A DNA stretch of 58,146 nucleotides from Larix sibirica (GCA_004151065.3 NWUY0304529779.1:1-58146), one strand, 5' to 3'. Shown: positions 9,168-21,720, counted from the stretch's first letter. A program made the numbers and translations. The notes: generated from the sequence alone by a model not told the origin.

Positions 9168-9930
9168 AGGCCAGGTTATTAATTTGAGATTGACCAGTAT
9201 TTGTAAGCTTATAATGGTGAAATCGCCAGTTACAGCGCCATGTTCACAAAGTCAAATTTCCGGTTATTATACAGCTTCGTGCATACAAAAACACCAGGTA
9301 CAGGGCGAGGTGATAAACGTCAATTGACCAGCGTATTGAATGCCACGTTAACACTATATAATTTCCCAGATGCTGCCTAGGTTCGTTAGAATTCACAAGC
9401 TAAGAAGCCATGTTCATGCAGTAGAATTGCCCGGTATACCTAATGTTCGTGCTCCCAGATGCGTGCTATAAGGCCATGTTTTTCAAATTAGAATGACCAG
9501 CTCATTTGCCAGGTTTATTGAGGAGAACTTAACAATCCATATGCCAGTTTAATCACGGTAATTGAACCAGTATGCCAGTTTCATCAAGTTTTATTTACTA
9601 GTCCAGCTTATTAAGTCAAAATTACCAGGTGCCAGATTCTTTTCTTTTTAATTGACCAGTACAGGGCCGGCCATGTTAACACTATCAAAATTCCCAGATA
9701 CAGTGCCAGGCTCTTGAAGTTTTAATTACCAGTATGATGCTAGGTTCTCTTAAAGTAGAATTCACAAAGAAAAGGCCAATATTCCAGTCATTAAGGCCAG
9801 GTTATGAAATGTAAATATTGGATTCTTAAGCTTATAATGGCCAGATTATTGAAGTCGAATTTCCTAGTTTATTAGTACCAGAACAGGGCCAGGCTCTTGC
9901 TGTATAAATTATCAGTATGTCGCGTCGTTC
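9168..9930. repeat. Field of ~30-35 bp degenerate tandem repeats
   Basis: Some twenty units of the form GCCAGGTTATTGAAGTxxAATTGACCAGTA follow one another, for example at 9,168 (GGCCAGGTTATTAATTTGAG), 9,470 (GGCCATGTTTTTCAAATTAG), 9,700 (TGCCAGGCTCTTGAAG) and 9,840 (GGCCAGATTATTGAAGTCG). Each unit is diverged by perhaps 20-40 percent. The field begins directly after the stop of the broken RT. Confidence 0.8.
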
Positions 9931-11650
9931 TTAATTATAAATTAGGGCTACCACCTGTTGTTATTAATGTTTCTTTTTCATTTTCAATCTCCACTGATCG
10001 TATTCGCCTCGAGCTCAGCCAAGCCTCTGTAGCTATATAGACCAGGTGCACCCACTACACAAATATCTTTGCTGCGTGTCAATCTTGCTGAGCCTGGGTG
10101 GGAAGGTATAGTTATAACCTAATCTTCCTGCATGAATAAGTTGAATATGCCTTGCGTATACCTTCCAGCCGAATGGATAAGCCATTTAATTAGAATGCAT
10201 GTAGGATGGCTAATTATGTACGATGTTCCCTGATTGCTGCGATAGTGTAGTTGTCCTGTTGCTAGGTGTTTGCTTGCCCTATGTGTATTCCCTAAGCGTC
10301 TATTCCCTGGTGCTAGGTGTATTCGCCAGGTGTATCTGTGCTGTACTTAGGGTAAGCGCTAAGGTAAGGTGTATACCTTATTCGTCCAGGTAATGCCTTC
10401 GTGAAGGTGTAGTATTCTCTCGGTAAGGTACCCGCCCCTAGGTTTCAACACTTCCCCTTTTGCTTGTGCCCCCTAGGCGTATTTGAAAGGTTTCTCTAAC
10501 CTAGTCATAGGCGTTTGTCCAGGGTGTATGTGTACTGGCCTTAGGGTTCCCCTTAAGGTTATCCCTTGGGTAAGCCTGTTCCAATATCTGCTGCTGGTGT
10601 TCCAAGAAGCATAGTTCCAGCAATTGCTTTCCCAGAAGTGGATGCTCCGCCATTTCCATTAGTTCCAACATTAGTAAGTGTTCCAACATCTGTTAGAGTT
10701 CCAAGAAGCTATGGCGGTGGGTCAGGAGCCCGAGGTGTTTCAGGTGCAGGAGGTGTCGGATCATAAATGGTATATGGATAATAATGCAGTGTATAAGGAT
10801 ATGGTGAGGGAGGAAGCACAAGTAGATCTGGAGCAAGCTGCAGGATAACGATCAGTTCATGCTCCATCTGTTCTATACGGTAGGCCCCCCAGTTTTCGGG
10901 TATAGCTACTAGCACCCACCCCGATGCTTAAGCGAAGCCAATCCCTTTCCGGGTAAACTGAAAGTGGAGTAGGGGTTTTCGGGCAAGGGTATTTGGACAA
11001 GGCATTAACTTCAGGTAGAACTGGAGCTGGCCATGGCCGTTCAGAAGCTGGCTGTAGAAAGAAAGACCATCGGATCTGTAGTTTGCGGTGTTAGAGCTAG
11101 CGAATCAAGAGTAGGCAGTAGAGGAGTAACCATGGGATCTGGTGCAGGTAGCAGATCAACAAGTGGATCTAACTCTGTTGGAAAACCTTCCGACTACTTC
11201 TTATACAGTTTCCGAGGCTAGCATCCAAAGCCTTCCCAAATCTACAAGCTGCGGTACAACTCATGCTATTTAGGGTGGTGGCGGGTAAAAATCCATAGGT
11301 AGATCTGGAGCAGTATTTGGGGGATCAGAAGCGGGAGATGGATAATCTCACGAAGGGTGAAAAGCAGGCTGATCTGGGGTAGGCTGCGTAGGTCTAAGTG
11401 GAAATCTGTAATCTCCACGGACCGGCGGTCATGTCCCTGGATTTTAACATATCTAGCTCCCGAAGGACTATCAACTAGAGGAAGCGTTTGTATTACCATT
11501 TCTTTATGGTTACCATTAAGGTTCATTAGGGTTACCCTTTGGGCTTTCCCTACTAGGTGCCCTACAAAGTATCTTACTATTCTCCTTGGCTTTACAAATG
11601 CCAGGAAAGTAAGTCTAGATTCTTGCCAAATACTTCAACAATGCTGCTGG
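9931..11650. repeat. Decayed repeat fields around CCCTAGGTGTATTC and GTTCCAA words
   Basis: From 10,240 to 10,560 units like CCCTGGTGCTAGGTGTATTC and GCTAAGGTAAGGTGTATACC recur. From 10,575 to 10,710 TTCCAACAT/GTTCCAAGAAGC words recur about every 15-30 bases. From 11,000 to 11,400 GATCTG and GTAGATCTGGAGCAG words recur. The open frames on both strands are rich in V, P, S and G because of this structure and show no protein family, so no gene is called. Confidence 0.5.
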
Positions 11651-12067
11651 TCATTCTTTATATATGTAATAAACGCTTTTCGGTGTGAGTTGAAGGGTGA
11701 GGAATAATTGCGAGACTGAAGAATGAGGGTGAGGTGGTTCAATTAGCGCTGATAAAAGACTGAAATGGGTATAGTGAAATGGGTGCGAAGTGCAAAAATG
11801 ACGGAACGCAACCAGAGGGATGGGACCAAGGGCTGGTACTTTGCTTGCTAGCTTGCTGACTTACTGACTTGCTGGGTGGCTGGTGGGCTTATACGTATCT
11901 TCGTATCGGTTATACCCCCAATTGGTTGGTGGGATGGCTGACTGACTTGCTAGCTTAATTTGTAGTGATTCGTGAAGGTCCGGATACCTCATTATGCACT
12001 GTTCTTACTGGTACGACGACTTTACTAGGCTGGATCGGAGTAGCTTCTGGTTGGTCTATCAACGTGT

Positions 12068-12232
12068 GAGGCCAAATCCTTCTCTGTTATCTGAGTGATG
12101 GTAAATTATCTTCTGTTCACCCGGCCTTATCTAGATGGTAAATTTCAGAGTTGTAAGGTGGCCTGTTATCAATTCTACGTCTTGCCAACACATGGTAATT
12201 TTGAGAGCTAAACCTGGCCTATTGCTATCAAA
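12068..12232 (+). repeat. GGTAAATT...GGTGGCC repeat family, locus 1
   Basis: Three or four units occur: GGTAAATTATCTTCTGTTCA-CCGGCCTTATC (12,098-12,134), GGTAAATTTCAGAG-GTAAGGTGGCCTGTTATC (12,135-12,174) and GGTAATTTTGAGAG-CCTGGCCTATTGCTATC (12,192-12,230). The same ~33-40 bp consensus occurs at 22.5 kb (inverted), 32.4 kb and 36.2 kb. Confidence 0.75.
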
Positions 12233-12379
12233 TGGGGTAGGGGCAAGCATAGGGCGGGCTACTTATTACATGGGGACGGACCGGGGCTGGGGGTGGAATC
12301 ATTTAGTAAGATTGGAAGAGGGAGACAAGCCCTTATCTCCGTTCTGCTCTCATATGACACCTATCCTTGTAAACCTACC

Positions 12380-12740
12380 TTTGCCTCTGCAGACTTAGAT
12401 GCTAGCTTAGATGCTTCTGGTGCTGCTTCCCTTGCCATTGGCTTGTGCTGGTGCTGGATAAACTGGGTCAATTGCTTATGGGGAAATGGCTGATGCTGGT
12501 GGAACTGGAAAATAGAAAACCGATAGCTTTGCATCTCGATCTAAACCCGTATCTGTGCTGGCTCCTGTTGGGTATAGAAATGTAACTACTGCTTTTGGAC
12601 CTGTAACTACTAGGCCTGGGTCTCTATATGAAAGATATGAAACTATAGCGACTATGAAACCGTAGCTAAAGCCCCTGCCTTTACTCGACTTGTCCTAGCT
12701 TATGCCTTTGCTGCTATTACTTACGCTGGTACCTAGCTAG
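12380..12740. repeat. GCT/ACT-rich degenerate repeat field
   Basis: The stretch consists of short words such as GATGCTAGCTTAGATGCTTC, TGCTGGATAAACTGGG, GGACCTGTAACTACTAGGCC and GAAACTATAGCGACTATG. Similar fields lie at 46,970-47,060 and 51,470-52,340. The triplet-like texture creates long frames with no family match. Confidence 0.55.
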
Positions 12741-13029
12741 GGGCTTGACGTCTTATGTATTATATGTACTAAGGGGATGGATGCATTTACCAATATCTCG
12801 CCAATTTATGATACAAGTTGTTCCCTTACCCTTATGAAAAAGCTTCTCTTACGAGATTACGCAACCGATTCAATTAGAAGTTTTCACACAATCTGGATTG
12901 ATCATTCATGCATTACAATATTGTCCAATTTGTTTACATAGCCCAGCGCTCAGAACGACTCGACGGGAGATCGAGCACATATAATTGAGTAATCACATAT
13001 ATAGAAAGGAAAGACAAGTTGAACGTGGC

Positions 13030-13107
13030 ACCCACCCTATCCCTTTTTATTCTATTTCAATCCCCTTATCGTTCCTGTTTACTTTTCCCTTTTATTCTTA
13101 TTTCCGT
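13030..13107 (+). repeat. Exact 78 bp repeat R3, copy 1
   Basis: This block of 78 bases (ACCCACCCTATCCC ... TATTTCCGT) is identical to 26,162-26,239 in the same orientation. It is pyrimidine-rich. Sequence identity stops abruptly on both sides. The lack of any difference marks it as recent or recombination-maintained, unlike the other repeats of the window. Confidence 0.97.
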
Positions 13108-13130
13108 ATGTGCATATTGTAAAATTTATT

Positions 13131-13605
13131 TTGGCTAAATCAATGCTGAAGCGACTTTTCACGAGGGACATTTTCGAGGACTGTTAAATCATTATTTCAT
13201 AGTTTCTCTCGATGATATGACTGTTTACTCAAATAAACAGGGAGATCACGTAAACCATCTAAGACAAATCTTCGATCGCTGTCAAAAGGGATCTCTATAA
13301 ATCCTAAGAAAAGTGTGTTTTGGGTCAGGTAAGCTTTTGTCGTATCGAAAGATGGAACCAAAATTGACCCAGAAAGAACCAAAGCAATATCCCTTCCTTT
13401 TCCTAACAGCAATAAATCATGCAATCTTTCCTCTATTTAACAATAGAGCGGCCTTACGACACCTTGGTAAAATAAACTTGAAGTTTCTTTCTGATTTTGC
13501 TGAGATCGTGCGTCCGTTACAAGACTTGAAAAAGAAAGATGCAGTTTTCATAGATGGGAGCACTCGGTCCAGGCTTTCAGTCTGAAAGCGGATAGCGTAT
13601 AAAAA
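13131..13605 (+). pseudogene. Ty3/gypsy reverse transcriptase relic
   Basis: One plus-strand frame contains NAEATFHEG, then the catalytic-box derivative FIVSLDDMTVYSNK (normally YLDD), GDHVNHLRQIFDRCQKG, INPKKSVFWV, VSKDGTKIDPERTKAI, LGKINLKFLSDFAEIVRPLQ and KKDAVF. This is the order and spacing of the second half of a Ty3/gypsy RT leading into the RNase H connection. Interior stops (for instance after QKGSL) and missing segments, including part of the AM...FA segment after ATF, show it is dead. It may come from the same class of element as the integrase at 4.7-5.6 kb, but orientation and distance do not make them one copy. No LTR was seen. Confidence 0.9.
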
Positions 13606-15660
13606 GTACTTTTGCTAGTACCGTTCCAGCTTTAGGGCGGCCTTACTTTGGCTGTCAAGTCGAGGTGGAAGTTCCGAAGGCCCTGTGGAGTAAAGGGGGA
13701 TAAAAATAAGTAAGTCTTTCAAGTGGATAAGTGATCATCCCTTTATTTTAAGTCCGCTAATGAAACCAACCTTTAAGTTCCAGCTGTAAGTTCTTCAGTT
13801 CAAGCAGGCGGATCACATAATCGTTCTTGTTCCGTTAGTGAGTACCGCGGGACTCTGCTGTTCAAGTTTAAAACATAGGGGCCGGTCTCGTCGTAGAAAA
13901 AGTCTGCCGTGGGAGGGCGGTCGCACTCGTCACATTAGAGTACCGGTCAGTTTGAATCAGTCAGCCATGATCGTAAGCGATTAACAAGGTACCATATCCA
14001 TTCCTTCCTGCTGTTACATATATAGTGTAGCCACCCGTCATTTCTTTCTTATTTTATCTCTTATATTTGTTAAAATCAGAGAAAGATATCTTTTTTTTCA
14101 AGTGCTTTCTATCTAATTTGGGATTTATATAGATAAAAGAAGATTCGGTGCTTAGCACACTTATATATAATATATATCCATTACAACAATTTACTACAGC
14201 AATTTATATACGTTCATATTAAACGAGCAAGCATAGCATAAAAATTAGGCCAAACAAAGGTAATGGCTCTGTGCTTTGCTAGTGAAATAAACGGATGACT
14301 TTGAGGCTAAGTTCTATACTTACCATTTTCTCTATATTTATCAACAGATGTTGATATCGCTTCTATACAGAGGGGGGATTTAGTGGTGCTTGTCGTTCTG
14401 CTGCTTTTACTGGGGGTTAAATAAATAGGCGAAATAGAAGTTCCATTGTAGTTCCAATATGTGCTAATATAACTATTATTTATGCCTTCTGAACCTATGT
14501 AGTTTTACTAGATGCTATGATTCTAGAACTATTCCTAGTACCTTATTCTATTTCAAACTATTCATTAGCAGTAGTTCCGTGCCTTACGGTACTAGCTCTA
14601 GATACAAGCCTTAAGAGTTAAAGCCTTAAGGGGTGTATTAACTAGCCTTCTTAGCCTTAGTTCCATATAGTTAAAGCCTTAGTCTTATAGCCTTAGCCCA
14701 TCGGGATATCAATTGAGTTAAAGTTGCCAACAGACGAGTGAGATTGAGCCTAGCACGAGGTAGTGATATAGAAAGTTGCATAGCATGGGCAAGGGGCGAA
14801 GCGCTTGCTCGCTGGGAGGTGGGTGGACTGGCATTGCTTGCGTGCTGGGAATGCTTAGTTCAAGTTTGAGCTACTGCTTTAATTAACATAAAGACTGAGC
14901 GGATATGATGGTTTTGTCTGGCGGACGGGCGAACTAACTACCTGTGGCATAAATGTTTTTTCTATTGATTTAAAGCCAACATATTTCATGCCCTAACGGG
15001 GACGAGGTCCGAAACAGATAGAGAGTTCGATCCTCCCACGGGAACAGGTGAGCTAAGCATATAGTTTTTTTTAGTGAAAAGGTGTTGTGAGGTGTTATAT
15101 TTGGATTCCCTGTTTATTCCTATAGTATACTTATTCGGGTTCCCTTCTCTGTAATCTTTGCGTCCGAGCATATTATATACACAGTGGAGGGGTGCCCACA
15201 CTGGATTGTAAACTCGGGGTTAAATAAAATTATACTATATTTAAGGAAGCAGCAGGGTTTGATTCTATGTGTGTTACCTTTTCTTTTACCAGTTCGATGT
15301 GCGCAGGAGCTGATTCTATTTGTGTTACCTGGTCTAATCCCCAGTCAGTTAGGATCTTTTCCAATAGCACAAAGCCCAGTTTTTCAGTTCTTATTTCCCG
15401 TGCCCTGGAATTAGGTGGTCATAATTCACTAGATTGCCGAGAAAGAGGCGATCCAAGAGGAAATCACTCAATGATAGATGTAATTTCGTTTTTTCCGAAC
15501 CCGATGGAGGATGCCTTCTTGTAATTAATCCCATATTTCTTTTATGTAACGTGCCCCAAGTTGCAGTATTGTTCTCCGTGACCAGGAAGGCGTTGTATGT
15601 GCTAGTTATAATCCTAAGAAATCCAGGTTGGGAACACAGTCAAACCCCTATTTTGACCCC
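13606..15660. other. Gene-free stretch
   Basis: No gene or RNA is recognised. Between 14,050 and 14,240 the sequence is AT-rich with TATATAA runs. From 14,430 to 14,710 TAGTTCC and AGCCTTAAG/AGCCTTAG words recur in a decayed repeat field. A GAGTTCGATCCTC motif near 15,028 recalls a tRNA T-arm, but no cloverleaf can be folded around it. Confidence 0.45.
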
Positions 15661-15676
15661 CAAAAGGAGCAAAGCC

Positions 15677-15702
15677 GCTCCCCCGCATCGGGGGGGAGGA
15701 GC
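15677..15702 (+). other. GC-rich hairpin
   Basis: GCTCCCCC at 15,677-15,684 pairs with GGGAGGAGC ending at 15,702 (one bulged A), leaving a short GCATCGGGG loop. It is a strong candidate stem-loop in otherwise gene-free DNA. It could be an RNA processing or end-stability element, but no transcript is known nearby. Confidence 0.55.
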
Positions 15703-18000
15703 GTAAGGTCCTGGTCTTGGGTTGTTGCCACCTTCACTGTTCTCCTGCCCAGCCTCGTACGAAGTGGGTAGCGGCACTAGCCATCACCAATCGAAATAGG
15801 ACCTTACCAAAATGTAAAACGATAGCTTCCCAAAATGTTCAGCGTTTCAACTTTATTTTAGTCCTGCTTTTATTTCACTCCGTGCCTCACTTTATATAAT
15901 ATATATTGCTGGAATACAGTCAATAATATTGTATGCAATGTGCTCCTTGCTGGTTTACCACAACATTCCCCAATACATATTCCCCAATACGCCCTTAAAA
16001 TCCACATTACCGCATCATTGCCAACGCCAATTTTCATTACAATTACAATCACAATCGCCATTGCCATTGCTACTATTGCCAACACCGTCGCTATTGAATA
16101 ACCAACACGCAAATAAACATTGACCTAGACATGGATGGTGTATAACCTAATTGTGTAACCTAGCTCTCCAGCTGCAATTATCAGGTTTGTGTCATCCTGG
16201 TACTTACCTTGTCGGAGGTCTGTTACGAGGGGGGGGGAATGAAAACTGAATGCGGACAGAGTTTATAATACTGGGGCTAGACAAGTGAATCGGCTGGGGA
16301 TAGGGGATGCAAAAAAAAGTTTAGTGATGCAGCAGCAGTTCAAGGTAAATAGAAACGGGTTGGTAGCAGGTTCTAAAATGAAAGGTAAATAGGGCTCTTC
16401 CTAGCCAGTAGATTCAAATTCATTAATTTATTCTGAGGCTCGGCTCGTCCGGAATAGTATATTCCAGCATCTGTTAGCAAGTGTGAATCCAAGTCTGTAA
16501 ATGCTGTCTGGAAGGCAGCTACTATAAGGAAAGCCGGTGAACGCTGGCTGTTTCGGGCAATTACATTCCAAAGGTAAGTAGTCATAAGGTTAAGCAGGTG
16601 GGTGTAGGTAGAGTAGGTAAAACCCCATAAGGTTCAGGCAAGGTAAGGATATAAAGTTCCTGGTAGCAATGGAGTCATAATGAATTACTAAAAGTATATA
16701 TATCTGGAAGCCCGTCCGTCTAATGCTATAAGTTAAGGTCTGTGAGCCAGCCAGGTCATTATCTAAAGAGTGGTAAGTAGTAAAGGTGGTTGGTAGCAGG
16801 CAATAAGTGAATTGTTTAAGTTCAGGGCTTCTGCTGAGACTCGCATCTCCACGACCCGTAGGGCCTTTTCCATTTCAATTAAAGAGGTAGGTTGTGATCC
16901 TTCCTTATTAGCACTCCCTAAATAAACAACTAGTTGTTATCCATGTTTGTTTGTTGGGACAGATTCAAAAACTTTTTATATTGGCGTTTTTCTGTAACGA
17001 CCATGGGGCAATACCTTAATACCAGGAACCCCTTTAAGCTAGTCCCATACCGTACCCTTATAGCTTAGGAAGGTCATTGCTTATTTACCCATGTGCGTTC
17101 CCACCTTACATATTGGAGCCATGTTCATGAGAGGAAGCCCCCCAAGAGAGAGGTGGTTATATTAGTACCCGTTTCCATTATGGGCTTAATTAAGGCAGTC
17201 TAGGCCTTACTCTCCATGGATCTAACTCTAGTGAAACAGCAGGGCCTTTAGGCACTCGACCGATAGGTTCTACCTAAGTATTTATTGGGTGGGGGGTCAC
17301 AAGTAACCTCCTAAGGTGTTATATTTCCTCCAAACCCCTAAAGTCTTTTTCGCTGCTTTCCGTCTTAAGAGAGGTAAGGTAAGTAGAGCTCCAACAAGCC
17401 TTAAGGGAGCTTGGGAGTCCTCCACCTTACCAGCCTTAAAGGGCCCGGATTGTCACTATAGAGTTTCCGGAAAGGGAAACATATATAAGATCATCCGGTT
17501 AGCCCATCTATCCATCAAGCTTCTTTTCGTCTCGCTGGACCCTCTGAACAACTTAACTTATAGATCCTTCGCCTATCGGCTTGGTATGGAATCCTTCAGG
17601 GGCGGTGCTCCTATCCATACAGTAAATAAAGCTCTTACAGTAAGGCTAAAACTTTGTATCATTAGGAAGTAGATTTCTCTAATATATATTTGCCATTTTC
17701 CTTGCCCTCCTACTGTAAAGCAAGGGGATCCCGGCTGCTGGCTGGAAGGTCTTTATTCCTGCTTCCTAGTTGTGTGTGGGGAAGGGCCATCCTTGCCATT
17801 CTCTTTACTTAATTAGGTATGGGTACTTACCTGTCTCCTTTCTTTTTGTGTGCTAATCGGTTCGAAGGACCTGTTTTTTAATGAGGTGTTCTCCTCGATA
17901 AGGAAATACATTCATTTACGTGCTGCCTCGTGCTCTGGGCCTAGTGTGGTAATCGGGCTCAACTAGGGATGGGGTAGTAATTGTGCTATGTGAATGTATT
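15703..18000. other. Gene-free stretch with local repeats
   Basis: Around 15,955-16,090 CAATACxx, ATTGCCA and CAATTxCA words recur in a short array (about 12 bp steps). From 16,565 to 16,800 GGTAAGTAG and AAGGTTxAGG words recur. The 118-codon frame at 17,316-17,672 shows no family motif and starts at TTG, so it is not called. Confidence 0.45.
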
Positions 18001-18004
18001 TAAT

Positions 18005-18160
18005 ACAACTCCTCTCGGCATTGATGGCGAACCTCATCAGAGGCATTGTGCAATCAATGCCGGCTTCTTTGATGGCGCACCTAATCAGTTAAGTGAACCT
18101 AATATCAGAGCCATTGTCCAACCCCGGTTCACAAGTCCTCCGGTATGCACGTATATAAAG
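18005..18160 (+). repeat. Local repeats with a copy at 18.78 kb
   Basis: GGCATTGATGGCGAACCTCA and CTTTGATGGCGCACCTAATCA are two steps of a ~40-60 bp local repeat. The following CCCGGTTCACAAGTCCTCCG plus GTATATAAA recurs at 18,784-18,820 as CCCGGTTCACAAGTCTGCCG plus GTATATAAA, so part of this block is duplicated 660 bp downstream. Confidence 0.7.
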
Positions 18161-18399
18161 CAATCAACCGTGAATCAGGTGAGCATGAAGATTAAGTTGC
18201 TCAGCATGGCTCTTTAGCTCGTGTATTATATATGCAATTATGCCAATTTACTCAGTGTATCTTTCCGTGTAGCAGAGTGTGCCCTGTGAGTAGGCCCCTC
18301 CTTCCCGGTGTAAACCTCCTGGTCTGTTGGGTAATGAGGTTCTGGGTATTGTTTTATCGTGAATCGGTACCTCTTTCCATCCTGTGCCTTATGTCCTCT

Positions 18400-18990
18400 C
18401 GGCTGGCATTGACCGGTGGTAATGAGGGTCATGGTTTCTGGGGTATTGGCAAAACTGGTATCGGCATCTCCTGTGAATGAGGGTATCTCTGGTATCGTCA
18501 AAGATCTATGGCAATGCTGGTCGGGGGTAAGATCTCCGGCTGATTGGTAATGACCGGTTGTGACTGATTGTGAGTGTCCATCGGCGAACCCTATGTTACT
18601 CACTAACTCGGCTCCGTACCGCGTAGGTTTTGTGTTAGGGGGTTTTATTTCTTAGAGTTCGTAGGATCTATTTCGAGGGCCACGGTTGTTTCTAGTTGAG
18701 GGTCGAGGTTTCCCCTTTAGTTCTCCTGTCTATTCTTCATTCGTCTGTCCGCGGTACCGCCCCTTTCTTTATCTCGAAGACTCCCCCGGTTCACAAGTCT
18801 GCCGGGGTGAAAGTATATAAATTTATAACTGGGCCTTCTTCGAAATGCACTGGGCCTTCTTCATTCAACTCGGCGACAACTGTGACTGTGACTGGTGGGT
18901 TCTTCCCGGGTATTGTCAACGGGGGGCTATCTCTCGGCAACAACCAATCGGCACTGACTGGGGCTCTCCTATTGGATTGAGTACTGGGCT
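18400..18990. repeat. GGTATTGGC/GACTGG degenerate repeat field
   Basis: Words such as GGGTATTGGCAAAACTGG, GGTATCGTCAA and GGTAATGACCGG recur. The same texture appears at 23,600-23,820 and 24,090-24,550 (CTATGACTGGCAATGACTAC, GGCACTGACCAGAGCTTC). Frames of 80-120 codons on both strands in this field are by-products. Confidence 0.5.
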
Positions 18991-19150
18991 TGAAACCTGG
19001 GATCAAATCTTGGGATCGAGTACCAGATCGGGTGCATTGACTCTTGGCATTTACACAAAGACGTACAGAAAGCATTGTATCGATCAGCGCTTGTTAGTAG
19101 CTCCCCGTCAATTTATCAAATGGGAGTACGTGACTAACGTAGGCTTATGA

Positions 19151-20840
19151 AATTGAAAAGATTGTAGTTCCCACACCTCTGGGACGGGGGGCTTCCCCAC
19201 CAATTCATCAGCCCCACGGCGTTAGTGATCTTTAAGTCCGAAAGTAAAAGGAAAAGCTATTTATTAGCAAGGCTAAAGGCGCTGAAAAAGCGATTGAATC
19301 AATCCCTCCAAACTATGGGTGTTTACATAACCATTATATTTTCTCTATAAATGGTAGGTCGATGCCTTAGGGCATGGGATTAAAAACAGACAGACCCTAG
19401 TAGAGCCAGTTGAAATGGAACTTACTACTGCTTGGACTAAGCTTGTCTCTCTTAAGGTCATGTCCAGGGACCGAAGAATAAGGCCCGTAGCAAAAGGTTA
19501 TCCTTCCTTATATTTTGTAAGGCCGGCAACAATGGGGGAGTATTATTTACCATACTTCATTCTTAGGTGCTGGAGAAACCCTAAGAAACCCTTCGAAGTT
19601 TCCCTAATTAACTTTTTGGAGTTCCCCTACGCTAGCGCCCGCATCCCACCTTCTCGCTTTCGCGCATCCCATACCCGCCTATCATTACCGCCTTCCCAAT
19701 CCGACAGAATTGACTGGTGGTTAGCATCTATACCTTCTTATTTCCTTTGCTTAACATTCCGGATTTTGTGACCAGGAATGAAAAAGTCCAGGTCGAGGGA
19801 GTCAGGTAGGTCTGTTAGAATACTTCAGAGGTGTTATAACGGCACCATTCTTCAAATGATCAATGCTTGCATCCGGAGGGCGAGACTCCTGAAAGTGGAA
19901 CTGATTCTTATCCGGTTGTTCAAAGCCTTTTTTTGCCAAACCCGGCCCCCACACAGTAAGCCAGCAAGCCAGCCATCTTTCCCTCGCTAACTCAGCTATA
20001 AGGTCGCCTTTTTTGGTAATTTAATCAATCACTTTATCAGCGCGAAGAGATTGCATCACTTACCTGAAACACCCTGTACCATGGGCCAGGATTCACCTGC
20101 ATACCCGCTGTTACATCCACTACTAACATCTACAAGAAAAGAAAAGCGTTTCCACCAAAAAAGGCCCTACAGGATAGGCTTTGATTGATAAGGATTTGCT
20201 TAAAAGTATTAGAGTTGCTCTTTCTCCTAGATGCATAAACTCTATATCCAATCAAGCATTCAACTTGGGTAGCTAACCTGGATGAATATGAGCTTTGAGA
20301 GGAGGCTGATCCCATTGACCATTGAGATTTGCCTTTTGGTCGGGGTTCAGTTTCGCACTGTTGAATAATCGCTCAGGGCTGCCGAGTGCTACGATTCTGG
20401 ATCAGTCAACTAGTAATACCTCAATTCCTGCGGTGCATACAGAGCCAGCTGGGGGTGAACCAGCTAAGCCTTTACTGGTTGGACGCAGTAACCATTAGAT
20501 GATATTTATTCATCCCAGCCTTTCTTACCAGACAATAAAAGATTGTATATCTATCTATCCACTATCATATCACTATAATCTATTGTAACTGGGGTTTACG
20601 CTTCTTTATAGTTTTTTATCAATAGCCCTCTTTCGATAGAGAGGTACTCCCACGGACGAATGGAACTCCCCACTTAACCACTGGCCAACTGGAGGCCTCC
20701 CATGTTATTGATCCTCGAACCTCCGAATAGGACTTAGTATAAGCTCTGAATATAAAACTATACTTCGACCTCGAACTCAAAATCACTTAACGCTATGGAA
20801 TACATTTGAATGATCCCACCTGGACTGATCGGACTAGGAT
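19151..20840. other. Gene-free stretch
   Basis: Two adjoining open frames at 19,415-19,771 (118 codons, ATG) and 19,778-19,990 (70 codons, ATG) show no recognised motif; the first has a basic N-terminal half. They are noted but cannot be supported as genes. Otherwise no feature is seen. Confidence 0.4.
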
Positions 20841-20866
20841 ACTTGGCTTGGATACTCAACTAGAAA
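20837..20866 (+). repeat. CTTGGATACTCAACTGG repeat family, locus 1
   Basis: GGCTTGGATACTCAACTAGA recurs with variation at 40,575-40,680 (several units), 44,367-44,407 (GGCTACTCAACTGGTGGGC) and 44,664-44,730. It occurs inverted at 24,355-24,466 (TTAGCCCAGTTGAGTCTCCC). This is a dispersed short repeat family. Confidence 0.65.
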
Positions 20867-21489
20867 CAGGAAGACCTCTCACCTTCATCTTTAGCCTTTT
20901 GCCTATAAACTCACCTTTTATAAGCCAGAAGCCACCTACTAAAGCCAAGCCTAAACCAGGTAGGGTATAATAAGGAAGGAGCCATATAAAGAATAAGTCT
21001 AACCTATAGTAATACCGCACTAAGACTAACCCTACAATATACTTACTTACGTCGATATGCAATAAGAGCAGCTTAGTTCTAATGATGGTGCAACATAAAA
21101 GTTGCTGAGCTTATTTTCTATAATTTTATGTATTATAACTAAATAACAGAATTATTACCGCTTCCGTTAGGAATATGCACACGTTTGTTTCAGAGGTACC
21201 GGCCGGAAAAAAGATGGGGGGGCACGGAAGTGAACTTTTTTGTGTGTTTGTGTGTGTGAGGGGGAAGTCACCGATAAAAAGATTAAGATGAAGAATGTGT
21301 TAGGTGCAACAATTACCCTTAAACCGAGAATCCCAGGCATGACCAGGTAGGTTACTATAGAACAAATAAATGTTCACCACAGGCAGGATAGGAGTTAAAG
21401 CAGGCACGTTGTTTAGTTAAAGCCATTCAGTTACACCCATTACATCTATTACACCCATTCAATTCTGTTCAAGCCAGGGAAATAAACTA

Positions 21490-21720
21490 AAAAACTTCTT
21501 GGGGCCAAATTTGAACTATTCCTTCCTTGGGACCCTCAAACTCATACCTCCAGCCTTAAAAGCAGCTCTCCTTCCTCATACCTCAGCCTTGGGAATATAC
21601 TTTGAAAGCTCTGCCTCATACCTCCTTTAGTGGGATCACTTTTAATCTATGCATCAGACATAAACCTTGGGACCTTTCACTCCGCCTTGGGAGACTCCGC
21701 CTTTTGGTGGGGACATAGCA
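21490..21720. repeat. CCTCATACCTC/CCTTGGGA degenerate repeats
   Basis: The words CTCATACCTCC, CAGCCTTGGGA and CCTTGGGAC recur at intervals of about 20-50 bases. They show a decayed local array with no coding signal. Confidence 0.5.

Noticed and set aside
9168-9930. CRISPR-like array at the 30 bp repeat field
   Set aside because: The repeats are strongly degenerate and adjoin without unique spacers of constant length; no cas gene is present and the context is plant organelle-like.
11965-12070. Short open frame reading TTTLLGWIGVASGWSIN as a gene fragment
   Set aside because: Too short, no family recognised, and next to the GGTAAATT repeat arrays.
15020-15045. GAGTTCGATCCTC as the T-arm of a tRNA
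   Set aside because: No matching acceptor, D or anticodon stems could be placed at the correct distances on either side.
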